A stretch of DNA of 64,000 bases from Aldehydirespirator sp965221185 (GTDB lineage: Bacteria > Actinomycetota > Acidimicrobiia > Acidimicrobiales > Aldehydirespiratoraceae). Numbering within the stretch: the stretch's first letter is position 1; every line of letters starts with the position of its first letter. The position numbers and the translations under genes were made by a program. Below are positions 16,595 to 23,990 of the stretch, in pieces. The notes under the pieces were generated by a model, which was not told where the DNA came from, searched no databases, and was given only the letters and a program-made list of their open reading frames with translations. The stretch lies in NCBI GenBank assembly GCA_965221185.1, contig OZ244866.1:1488001-1552000 (forward strand). The letters run 5' to 3'.

Positions 16595-17743
16595 TTAGGT
16601 GATGTGGTCGGCCCATTGTTGCATGAGGGGGCGGCGGCGGTGGATCATGTCGGATCTTGCGTAGGCGCCTTCGACGCCTGTTACGGCGTGGCCGAGTGCC
16701 ATTTCTGCGAGGTCTCTTGGGATGGCTTGGTCTGAGCACCAGGATCGGAATGTGGCTCGCAGTCCGTGGGCGGTGGTGGCGATGTCGAGGTCTCGCAGGA
16801 GCTTGACGAAGGTGTTCTGTGACAGCGGCCGCCCCGTTGTCGGGCTCGTGAACACCAGTCCTGTGCCGTCGGTGAGGCCGCGTGCTTCGGTGAGCAGTTC
16901 CACGGCGCGGCCGCTGAGGGGCACCTTGAACTCGGTGCCGGTCTTGTAGCGGGTCGCTGGGATGGTCCACACTGCGGCGTTGAGGTCGAACTCGGCCCAG
17001 TGGGCGTGGCGGACTTCGCCTGGTCTGGTCGCGGTCAACACCACCAGTTCCAGGGCAAATTTGGTTGCGGTGGCTGCCTGTGAGGCCCGGGTCTTCGCTA
17101 GGGCGTCGGGGAGGTCGCTGTGGTGCAGCGCCCGGTGGTGGTTGGGGCGATGACGGTGCTTGGGCATGGCGGCGACCGCCGCGGCGGTGGGGTCGGTTTC
17201 GCGCAGCCCGCGGCCCATCGCCCATTTCATCGTGGTGGAGATCCGTAGTGCTGCTCTGCGGGCCAGCTCGGGGCGATCCCACACCCGGTCAAGCACCGCC
17301 ACCACATCCGCGGCTGCCACATCCGCGACCGGCATCGCACCGATCGTCGCGCCGATGTGGTTCGCGAGAAGCGACCGCCACTGCTGTTCAGTGTTGCTGG
17401 TCGGTTTCCAGTTCCGGCGGTGCAGGTCGATCACAGCAGCCATGGCGTCGGCGAAGGTCACCGCGTGGCGTCGCCGCGGGTCACGGCCCTCCTCCACAGC
17501 CTGGCGATTGGCGAGCGCCCGCTCACGCGCCAGCGCCAGCGACACCGCCGGATAGGAGCCCAAACCGAGACTTACGCCACGCCCGCCGACACGCAGTCGC
17601 TGGGCCCAGGTCTTGGACCATCTGCCGTTCGCGGTGGGCTTCACCAGTAGGCTCAGCCCGTGGCCGCCTCTGCCGTCGCCGTAACGTCCGGGCCGGTTGA
17701 TCGTGCGCACGAAGGCCGCTGTCAGTGTTCGAGGCCGCTGCAA
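16595..17743 (-). CDS. P4-type tyrosine integrase
   Basis: A 382-residue integrase. The N-terminal arm-binding DUF4102-like domain (residues 1-85) contains GHGLSLLVKPTANGRWSKTW and LGLGSYPAVSLALAR. A core-binding domain follows (about 95-190). The catalytic domain has Arg in TRPGEVRHAHW, HGLRATFRSWC (H-x-x-R), MALGHAV and the nucleophile in EGAYARSD. It is full-length with no damage seen. Such integrases usually insert at tRNA 3' ends, but no tRNA is visible next to it. Nested inverted repeats upstream at 17769-17859 may be arm or core sites. It probably mobilised part of the 0-17.9 kb island, possibly with the alpA-like gene at the other end. Confidence 0.9.
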   Translation of the reverse strand: MQRPRTLTAAFVRTINRPGRYGDGRGGHGLSLLVKPTANGRWSKTWAQRLRVGGRGVSLGLGSYPAVSLALARERALANRQAVEEGRDPRRRHAVTFADAMAAVIDLHRRNWKPTSNTEQQWRSLLANHIGATIGAMPVADVAAADVVAVLDRVWDRPELARRAALRISTTMKWAMGRGLRETDPTAAAVAAMPKHRHRPNHHRALHHSDLPDALAKTRASQAATATKFALELVVLTATRPGEVRHAHWAEFDLNAAVWTIPATRYKTGTEFKVPLSGRAVELLTEARGLTDGTGLVFTSPTTGRPLSQNTFVKLLRDLDIATTAHGLRATFRSWCSDQAIPRDLAEMALGHAVTGVEGAYARSDMIHRRRPLMQQWADHIT

Positions 17744-18080
17744 CGTTCGATTCCCTTCTCGGTCGGGTGGTAACAGGAGTGGGTTCGAGTGGCTTGATGC
17801 CCGCCGAGACTCGAACCGAACGGTCCGGGAGCTGCCATTTGCATACCTGTCCTGTTACCACTTATTGTCTGGCAACGCACGATACAGCGTGGCACACGCC
17901 GACACAAGCGGGCTGGCGTTTACCTACTATGAAGTACGCTTTGACCTCGGATTTGTGGCCCGATACGGCACCCCGTGGCACGGGCTGTCACAGTAGGGTG
18001 TGATTCCCTCTCCGGGCACCCTTGTCCGCGCGGGCATGGGACGGCCGGAGGCGGCAGGGGCGCCTTCTAGACTGGAACAC
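17744..18080. other. Integrase upstream region, boundary with core genome
   Basis: There is no gene, only nested inverted repeats (separate entry). This is the most likely right boundary of the mobile island, because conserved core gene order begins immediately after it. Confidence 0.5.
17769..17859. promoter_or_regulatory. Nested inverted repeats upstream of integrase
   Basis: The outer arms are GGTAACAGGA (17769-17778) and TCCTGTTACC (17850-17859), both perfect. The inner arms are GGTTCGAGT (17782-17790) and ACTCGAACC (17809-17817), also perfect. The position, 26 bp upstream of the integrase start, suits an operator or integrase-binding/attachment site. The role is inferred. Confidence 0.55.
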
Positions 18081-18368
18081 ATGTCCCGCGACCGGATCGA
18101 GCGTCGTCTGCGGGGAATCGGACGGCAGTTGAGCGCCCTTCGGGCTGATCTTCGCGTGTGCGAGGAGCAGCTGGTGCAGGTCAGCGACGAGACTGACGAG
18201 TACCGGCTGCGGGCGCTGGTGTCGGAGACTCCGATCGCTGAACGCGAGTACCGGGAGGCGCGGCGGCACGCCGAAAGGCTCCGGCACCACCGCGACGAGA
18301 TCGCGGAGCGCATCGCCCGCCTGGAAGCCGACCAGGACGCCCTGCTGGATCGGTTCAGCGCGTCGTGA
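18081..18368 (+). CDS. Coiled-coil protein upstream of pdtaR
   Basis: A 95-residue, highly charged protein (MSRDRIERRLRGIGRQLSAL, EEQLVQVSDETDEYRLRALV, REARRHAERLRHHRDEIAER) predicted to be almost wholly helical, with heptad spacing and no membrane segment. The ATG at 18081 gives the conserved core; upstream extension is unlikely. Its stop overlaps the GTG of the following ANTAR regulator, so the two are co-translated. The family is not recognised, but small coiled-coil proteins at this place upstream of pdtaR occur in other Actinobacteria. The function is unknown. Confidence 0.7.
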   Translation: MSRDRIERRLRGIGRQLSALRADLRVCEEQLVQVSDETDEYRLRALVSETPIAEREYREARRHAERLRHHRDEIAERIARLEADQDALLDRFSAS

Positions 18369-18952
18369 GCGCCCCCGACGCAGTTCGGGTGGTGGTGGCG
18401 GAGGACGAGGCCATCATCCGGCTCGACCTGGTCGAGACCCTGCGCGAGGAGGGCTTCGACGTCGTGGCCGACACGGGCCGGGGCGACGAGGCGGTCGAGC
18501 TGGTGGCCGAGCACCGTCCAGACGTGGCCATCCTCGACGTGAAGATGCCCGGTCTCGACGGGATCGAGGCCGCCCGCCGGATCGCGCCCCAGCGGGGGAC
18601 GGCGGTCGTGATCCTCACCGCGTTCAGCCAGCGGGACCTGATCGAGCAGGCCCGCGAGGCTGGGGCGATGACCTACCTCGTGAAGCCGTACCGGCGCAAC
18701 GCTCTAGTGCCCGCCGTCGAGTTGGCTCTGGCCCGGTACCGCGAGATGGAGGCGCTCGAAGGCCAGATCGGCGATCTGGAGGACCGGTTGGAAGTGCGCA
18801 AGCTCCTCGACCGGGCCAAGGGGCGGCTCATCGACGGCCACGACATGAGCGAGCAGGACGCCTACGTGTTCATCCAGCGCACCGCCATGTCGCAGCGCCG
18901 CACGATGCGAGAAGTCACCGGCGACGTGCTCGAGGGCCGCATCGCGCCGTGA
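18365..18952 (+). CDS. pdtaR: ANTAR-domain response regulator (PdtaR-like)
   Basis: A 195-residue protein. The CheY-like receiver (residues 8-125) has the acidic pair in AEDEAIIRLDLVE, the phosphoacceptor Asp in VAILDVKMPGLDG, Thr in ILTAFSQ and Lys in LVKPYRR. The C-terminal ANTAR RNA-binding domain (about 130-190) contains VRKLLDRAKGRLIDGHDMSE and the aromatic-bearing AYVFIQRTAMSQRRTM. ANTAR regulators prevent transcription termination by binding paired hexaloop RNA hairpins. The location just before polA-rpsA-coaE-uvrB matches Mycobacterium Rv1626 (pdtaR), whose histidine kinase is encoded elsewhere. GTG start with overlap to the preceding gene. Confidence 0.88.
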   Translation: MSAPDAVRVVVAEDEAIIRLDLVETLREEGFDVVADTGRGDEAVELVAEHRPDVAILDVKMPGLDGIEAARRIAPQRGTAVVILTAFSQRDLIEQAREAGAMTYLVKPYRRNALVPAVELALARYREMEALEGQIGDLEDRLEVRKLLDRAKGRLIDGHDMSEQDAYVFIQRTAMSQRRTMREVTGDVLEGRIAP

Positions 18953-19059
18953 CCTCCCGGCGGCCGCATCACGCGATGATATTCCGGCCGCGGCCTCTCG
19001 ACGGCCTCACGGCGCGGTGACTGCCCGGCGCCGGGCCCGGTTGCCGTAGATTCTCCGCC

Positions 19060-21768
19060 ATGGCCAAGGTGATGCTGATCGACGGCAACTCGCTGGCCTA
19101 TCGCGCCTTCTTCGCCCTGCCCACCGACATGGCCACCGCGTCGGGCCAGATCACCAATGCAGTGTTCGGCTTCACGTCGATGCTCATCAATCTGTGGCGC
19201 GACCATCAGCCCGACAAGGTCGTGGTCGCCTTCGACCGGCCCGAGCCGACCTTCAGGCACGCCGTGGTTCCCACCTACAAGGGAACCCGCGAGGCTGCCC
19301 CCGACATCCTGCGCCAGCAGATGGGCCTGGTGCGGGAAGTTCTTGAGGCCCTGGCTGTGCCCACCGTGGACGTGCCGGGCTACGAGGCCGACGACGTGAT
19401 CGCCACCCTGGCCACTGAGGGCCGCGACGCCGACGATGACGTGATCGTCGTAACCGGCGACCGCGACGCCTACCAGCTGGTGGAAGACCCCTGGGTGAAG
19501 GTGCTCTACAACGTGCGGGGCGTGTCCGACTACAAGCTGTATGACGAGGCCGGCATCTTGGACCGCACCGGCGTGAGGCCCGCCGACTACGTGCAATATG
19601 CGGCCCTGCGGGGCGACCCCAGCGACAACCTGCCCGGAGTGCCCGGAGTGGGCGAGAAGACCGCGGCCAAGCTGATCAACGAAAGGGGAGGGCTGGACGG
19701 GATCTTCGACTCCCTGGACGACCTGACGCCCAAGCTCAGGGAGAACCTCGCGGCCACCGAGGAGCAGGTCCGCACCAACGCCGAGGTGATGCTGCTCGTG
19801 CGCGACGTGCCGCTGGACGCCGGGCTCGACGACCTCGCCCTCGGAGAGGTCGACGCCCAGGCGGTCCGCAAGCTGTTCGACTTCCTTGAGTTCCGCTCGC
19901 TGCACGCCCGCCTGGTCGAAGCCCGCAGCGACGCGCTCGGCGAGGACGCCAGCGGTGACGGCCCGGCAACGAGGGCGCTGGTACCCGAGTCTGTGGTGCT
20001 CGAGACCCCGGCCGAGGCGGTGGAAGCCCTCCGAGACGCTGGAGCGCAAGGGGCGGCGGGCGGGCCCCTGGCGCTAGCAGCCCCGGCCGAGGGGCTCGAG
20101 GGCGGTCTGGCGTGGGTGGTCGACGCGGCCGCTGGCCGGGTGGCCTTCGTGCCCGGCCACCTGCTGCACGACGGCGCCGTCTCGGCCGCGCTCGCCGGTC
20201 TCGTGGCCGGCCCCGCCGATGGAATCGACCGCGGCCCGGCCCGGCCGCTCGCTGCGCACGGCGCCAAGGCCCTGATGCGCCCGCTGCTGGACCGCGGCAT
20301 CGAGATGCGCGACCCGCTGATCGACACCATGCTGGCCGCCTACCTCCTCGACCCGGCCGACGCCCGCTACGACCTGAGCGACCTGGCTGGCCGCTACGCC
20401 GGGATAGACCCGCCCTCCCACGCCCCACAGGAGGGGCGCCTGGACCTCGGCGGCGACGCCGTCGAGCCCCCCGAGCAGGCGGGATGGGCCGCGCTGGCCA
20501 TCGACCGCCTGGTCCTGCCGCTGCGCGAGGCACTGGCCGCGCAGGGCCTGGACCGCCTCAACAACGAGGTGGAGGTGCCGCTGGTCAGGGTGCTGGCCAG
20601 CATGGAGCACATCGGGATCGGAGTGGACCGGTCGGTTCTGGAAGCGATCCGCGACGAGCTCGACACCGAAACCGAGGAACTGCGCCGCGAGGTGCTCGCC
20701 GACGCGGGGCGGGACATCAACGTCAACTCGCCCAAGCAAATTGCCGAGGTCCTCTTCGACGACCTCGGGCTCACCCCCACCAAGCGCACCAAGACCGGCT
20801 TCTCCACCGACGCACAGTCGCTGGAGAAGCTCCGTGGCGAGCATCCCATCGTGGACCACCTGCTCGGCTACCGCGAGGTGGAGAAGCTGCGCTCCACCTA
20901 CGGCGTGGGCCTGCTCGCCGAGATCGGCTCCGACGAACGCATCCGGGCCACCTTCAACCAAACGGTGGCCCGCACCGGCCGGCTCAGCTCCGACGCGCCC
21001 AACCTGCACAACATCCCGGTGCGGTCAGAGCGGGGACGGGTGTTCCGCACCGCGTTCCTCGCTCCTGCTGGACGCAAGCTTCTGGTCGCCGACTACGACC
21101 AGATCGAACTTCGCTGCATAGCCCACCTGGCCGAGGATCCGGGCCTGATCGCCGCCTTCGAGGCAGGCGACGACATCCACACCGCCACCGCATCCCGGGT
21201 GTTCGGCATCGACCCGTCGCAGGTGGGGGTGGAGGAGCGATCCACGGCCAAGATGGTGTCGTACGGATTGGCCTACGGGATGGAAGCCTACGGCCTGGCC
21301 CAGCGCCTCAACATCCCGACCAGGGAGGCGACCGAGATCCTCGACGCCTACTTCGAGGCGTTCCCCGCAGTACGCGCCTACATGGACCGCACCGTGGCCG
21401 AGGCTCGCAGCAAGGGCTACACCGAGACCCTGTTCGGCCGGCGCAGGCAGATCCCGGAGCTGGCCAGCCCCAACGCGCGGCTGCGCCAAGCTGGGGAGCG
21501 CCAAGCCATGAACGCCGGGATTCAGGGACTGGCGGCCGACATCTTCAAAGTCGCGCTGGTGCGCCTCGACCGGGCTCTGGACGCGGGCGAGCTGGCGTCG
21601 CGCATCGTGCTGCAGGTCCACGACGAGATCATCGTGGAGGCGCCCGACGCCGAGGTGGAGCCGGCGTCGGAGCTGACCCGCGACGTCATGCGGGGCGCGT
21701 TCGAGCTGCGGGTGCCTCTGGAGGTTGACCTCAAGGTGGCCGTTACGTGGGCCGGGGCCAAGGGCTGA
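19060..21768 (+). CDS. polA: DNA polymerase I
   Basis: A 902-residue family-A polymerase. The N-terminal 5' nuclease (1-290) has the acidic residues in MLIDGNSLAYRAF, DVPGYEADDVIATLA and VVTGDRDAYQLV, plus the helix-hairpin-helix LPGVPGVGEKTAAKL. The middle 3'-5' exonuclease domain is degenerate: the position of the catalytic DxE reads LALAAPAEGLE, so proofreading is probably absent, as in mycobacterial PolA. The polymerase domain (about 500-902) has motif A VADYDQIELRCIAHLA, the O-helix STAKMVSYGLAYGMEAYGLA and motif C VLQVHDEIIVEAP. It functions in Okazaki fragment processing and excision-repair synthesis, which suits its place next to uvrB and uvrA. Confidence 0.95.
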   Translation: MAKVMLIDGNSLAYRAFFALPTDMATASGQITNAVFGFTSMLINLWRDHQPDKVVVAFDRPEPTFRHAVVPTYKGTREAAPDILRQQMGLVREVLEALAVPTVDVPGYEADDVIATLATEGRDADDDVIVVTGDRDAYQLVEDPWVKVLYNVRGVSDYKLYDEAGILDRTGVRPADYVQYAALRGDPSDNLPGVPGVGEKTAAKLINERGGLDGIFDSLDDLTPKLRENLAATEEQVRTNAEVMLLVRDVPLDAGLDDLALGEVDAQAVRKLFDFLEFRSLHARLVEARSDALGEDASGDGPATRALVPESVVLETPAEAVEALRDAGAQGAAGGPLALAAPAEGLEGGLAWVVDAAAGRVAFVPGHLLHDGAVSAALAGLVAGPADGIDRGPARPLAAHGAKALMRPLLDRGIEMRDPLIDTMLAAYLLDPADARYDLSDLAGRYAGIDPPSHAPQEGRLDLGGDAVEPPEQAGWAALAIDRLVLPLREALAAQGLDRLNNEVEVPLVRVLASMEHIGIGVDRSVLEAIRDELDTETEELRREVLADAGRDINVNSPKQIAEVLFDDLGLTPTKRTKTGFSTDAQSLEKLRGEHPIVDHLLGYREVEKLRSTYGVGLLAEIGSDERIRATFNQTVARTGRLSSDAPNLHNIPVRSERGRVFRTAFLAPAGRKLLVADYDQIELRCIAHLAEDPGLIAAFEAGDDIHTATASRVFGIDPSQVGVEERSTAKMVSYGLAYGMEAYGLAQRLNIPTREATEILDAYFEAFPAVRAYMDRTVAEARSKGYTETLFGRRRQIPELASPNARLRQAGERQAMNAGIQGLAADIFKVALVRLDRALDAGELASRIVLQVHDEIIVEAPDAEVEPASELTRDVMRGAFELRVPLEVDLKVAVTWAGAKG

Positions 21769-21901
21769 GCGGGTTGCGGCGACCGGCCGCGGGAACCACT
21801 GCCCGAGCCATCGCGGCGACCGGCCGGGGGAACAACTCGGGCACTGCGCCGGTAGCCTCGCTGGGTCCCATCCGCCTATCCATCCAGCCCGGAAAGACAC
21901 C

Positions 21902-23296
21902 GTGACCGACACTGCCACCGCCATCCTCGAGCCAGCCCCGCCCGCCGATATGGGCACCTTCGCCGAGGACGGCACCTATATCCCGCGCCAGATCGTCGAG
22001 GACGACCTCGGCGACATCAGCCTCGACGACGCCTACGCCTCCACCATGGTGGTGGTCGAGGACGGCCAGATGGTGGAGGGAACGGTCGTCCGCATCGACA
22101 AAGAAGAGGTCCTGCTCGACATCGGCTACAAGTCCGAGGGCGTGATACCGGCCCGCGAGCTGAGCATCCGCCACGATGTCGATCCCGGCGACGTGGTCTC
22201 CATGGGCGAGGCGCTCGAGGCCCTGGTCATCACCCGGGAGGACAAGGAGGGCCGGCTGATCCTGTCCAAGAAGCGGGCCCAGTACGAGCGGGCCTGGGGG
22301 CGGATCGAGGAGCAGCGAGAGTCCAACACCGCGGTCAAGGGCATGGTGATCGAGGTAGTCAAGGGCGGTCTGATTGTGGACATCGGCCTGCGCGGTTTCC
22401 TGCCGGCATCGCTGGTGGAGTTGCGCCGGGTGCGCGACCTGCAGCCGTACGTGGGCACCGAGCTGGACGCCAAGATCATCGAGCTCGACAAGAACCGCAA
22501 CAACGTGGTGCTGAGCCGCCGAGCGTGGCTGGAGGAGACCCAGCGCGAGCAGCGGGAAGAGTTTCTCGACAACCTGCGGCCGGGAGAGGTCCGCAGCGGC
22601 GTGGTGTCGTCGGTCGTCAACTTCGGCGCGTTCGTCGATCTCGGCGGCATGGACGGCCTAGTCCACGTGTCGGAACTGTCCTGGAAGCACGTCGACCACC
22701 CGAGCGCAGTGGTGTCGGCCGGCGACCGCATCGACGTGCAGGTGCTGGAGGTGGACCTGGACCGGGAGCGGATCAGCCTGTCGCTCAAGGCCACCCAGCA
22801 AGATCCCTGGCAGGAGTTCGCGGCCAGCCACCGGGTGGGGGAGCTGGTGTACGGGCGTATCACGAAGCTGGTGCCGTTCGGGTCGTTCGTGCAGGTGGGC
22901 GACGGCATCGAGGGCCTGGTGCACATCTCGGAGATGTCGGCGCACCACGTGGAGCTCCCCGAGCAGGTCGTCACCCCGGGCGAGGAGCTGTGGGTCAAGA
23001 TCATCGACCTCGACCTGCAGCGCCGGCGCATCAGCCTGTCGATCAAGCAGGCCGCCGAGGGCGGGATTGTTGCCGCCGAATACCAGGAGCACTTCGGCGA
23101 CCACGCCTACGACGAGGAAGGCAACTACATCGGCACCGCGGGTTCGGAGGGCCAGCAGGCCTGGGAGGATTACTTCTCCGACGACGCCAGCCCCGGCGAT
23201 GCCGGCAACGCCGGCGACGAGGGCGAGCACGCCGATCCAGGCTCGGCCGGCGACGAGATCCAGCAAACGGCCGAAGAGCTCACCACCGAGACCTGA
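21902..23296 (+). CDS. rpsA: 30S ribosomal protein S1
   Basis: A 464-residue protein from GTG 21902. Four S1 RNA-binding repeats are visible, beginning near MVEGTVVRIDKEEVLLDIGY, VKGMVIEVVKGGLIVDIGLR, VRSGVVSSVVNFGAFVDLGG and VYGRITKLVPFGSFVQVGDG. An acidic, low-complexity tail (about 410-464) is rich in Asp/Glu/Ala. Four-repeat S1 with an acidic tail is the actinobacterial form. It binds mRNA on the small ribosomal subunit. It lies between polA and coaE as in most Actinobacteria. An in-frame extension upstream is open but lies in poorly conserved DNA, so the GTG is preferred. Confidence 0.94.
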   Translation: MTDTATAILEPAPPADMGTFAEDGTYIPRQIVEDDLGDISLDDAYASTMVVVEDGQMVEGTVVRIDKEEVLLDIGYKSEGVIPARELSIRHDVDPGDVVSMGEALEALVITREDKEGRLILSKKRAQYERAWGRIEEQRESNTAVKGMVIEVVKGGLIVDIGLRGFLPASLVELRRVRDLQPYVGTELDAKIIELDKNRNNVVLSRRAWLEETQREQREEFLDNLRPGEVRSGVVSSVVNFGAFVDLGGMDGLVHVSELSWKHVDHPSAVVSAGDRIDVQVLEVDLDRERISLSLKATQQDPWQEFAASHRVGELVYGRITKLVPFGSFVQVGDGIEGLVHISEMSAHHVELPEQVVTPGEELWVKIIDLDLQRRRISLSIKQAAEGGIVAAEYQEHFGDHAYDEEGNYIGTAGSEGQQAWEDYFSDDASPGDAGNAGDEGEHADPGSAGDEIQQTAEELTTET

Positions 23297-23299
23297 CCT

Positions 23300-23920
23300 C
23301 TGCCCGAGATCGCACTGACAGGGGGGATCGGCGCCGGCAAGTCGACCGTGGGCGCCGGGCTGGTCGAGCGGGGCGCGATCCTGATCGACGCCGATGAGAT
23401 CGTGCACGACCTCCAGCGGCCAGGCCAGCCGGTCTTCGAGGCCATCGTGGCGCGATGGGGACCGCTGGTGGTGGCGGCCGACGGCACCCTCGATCGGGCC
23501 GCGGTGGCCGCGGTTGTGTTCAACGACGCCGACGAGCTGGCAGCCCTCAACGCGATCGTCCATCCGGCGGTGGGCACCGAGATGGGCACGCGCAGGGCTG
23601 CGGCGGCCGAGCATGCGCCCGACGCGGTGGTGGTGCTCGACATCCCGCTGCTGGTCCGCCCCGATGGGGCGCCGATCGCGAAGCGCTACCGCGACCTGTC
23701 CAGCATCGTGGTGGTGGACGCCGACCCTGAGATTGCCGTGCAGCGCCTCGTGGCCCAGCGGGGCCTGTCCGAGGACGACGCTAGAGCCCGCATCGCCAAC
23801 CAGGCCAGCCGCCAGTCACGCCTGGAGGTGGCCGACTTCCTGATCGACAACAACGGCACCCTCGACGAGCTGGAGCCCCAGATCGACGCCTGCTACCGCT
23901 GGGCGGCAGCCCTCGGCTGA
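23300..23920 (+). CDS. coaE: Dephospho-CoA kinase, apparent CTG start
   Basis: It catalyses the last step of coenzyme A synthesis. The P-loop LTGGIGAGKSTVGAGLVERG lies at the very N-terminus; the CoA-binding and lid segments follow (ILIDADEIVHDLQRPGQPVF, VVVLDIPLLV, QRGLSEDDARARIANQ). The frame has an in-frame TGA at 23294-23296 (the rpsA stop) and no ATG, GTG or TTG before the P-loop. The only upstream candidates are CTG at 23300 or CTG at 23315. The first ATG/GTG-class start (GTG 23348) would delete the Walker A lysine. I therefore place the start at CTG 23300, giving about 206 residues, 3 bp after rpsA. Confidence 0.88.
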   Translation: MPEIALTGGIGAGKSTVGAGLVERGAILIDADEIVHDLQRPGQPVFEAIVARWGPLVVAADGTLDRAAVAAVVFNDADELAALNAIVHPAVGTEMGTRRAAAAEHAPDAVVVLDIPLLVRPDGAPIAKRYRDLSSIVVVDADPEIAVQRLVAQRGLSEDDARARIANQASRQSRLEVADFLIDNNGTLDELEPQIDACYRWAAALG

Positions 23921-23952
23921 CTCGCCGCCGCGCCGGTACCATCGGCGGCAAG

Positions 23953-23990
23953 GGCCCGAGCGGCCCGTGAGCGAAGCGAACAAGAGCGGG
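23953..23990 (+). repeat. Dispersed repeat copy A (5' end of uvrB)
   Basis: A 38-bp sequence starting GGCCCGAGCGGCCCGTGAGC and ending AACAAGAGCGGG. It is one of four near-identical copies in the window (others at 42567-42604, 45922-45960 and 62709-62746). Here it spans the alternative GTG start of uvrB and would encode SEANKSG. Confidence 0.9.

Noticed and set aside
17781..17820. GGTTCGAGT and ACTCGAACC looked like a tRNA T-arm and a possible integrase target
   Set aside because: No acceptor stem, D-arm or anticodon arm can be drawn; it is better explained as an inverted repeat.
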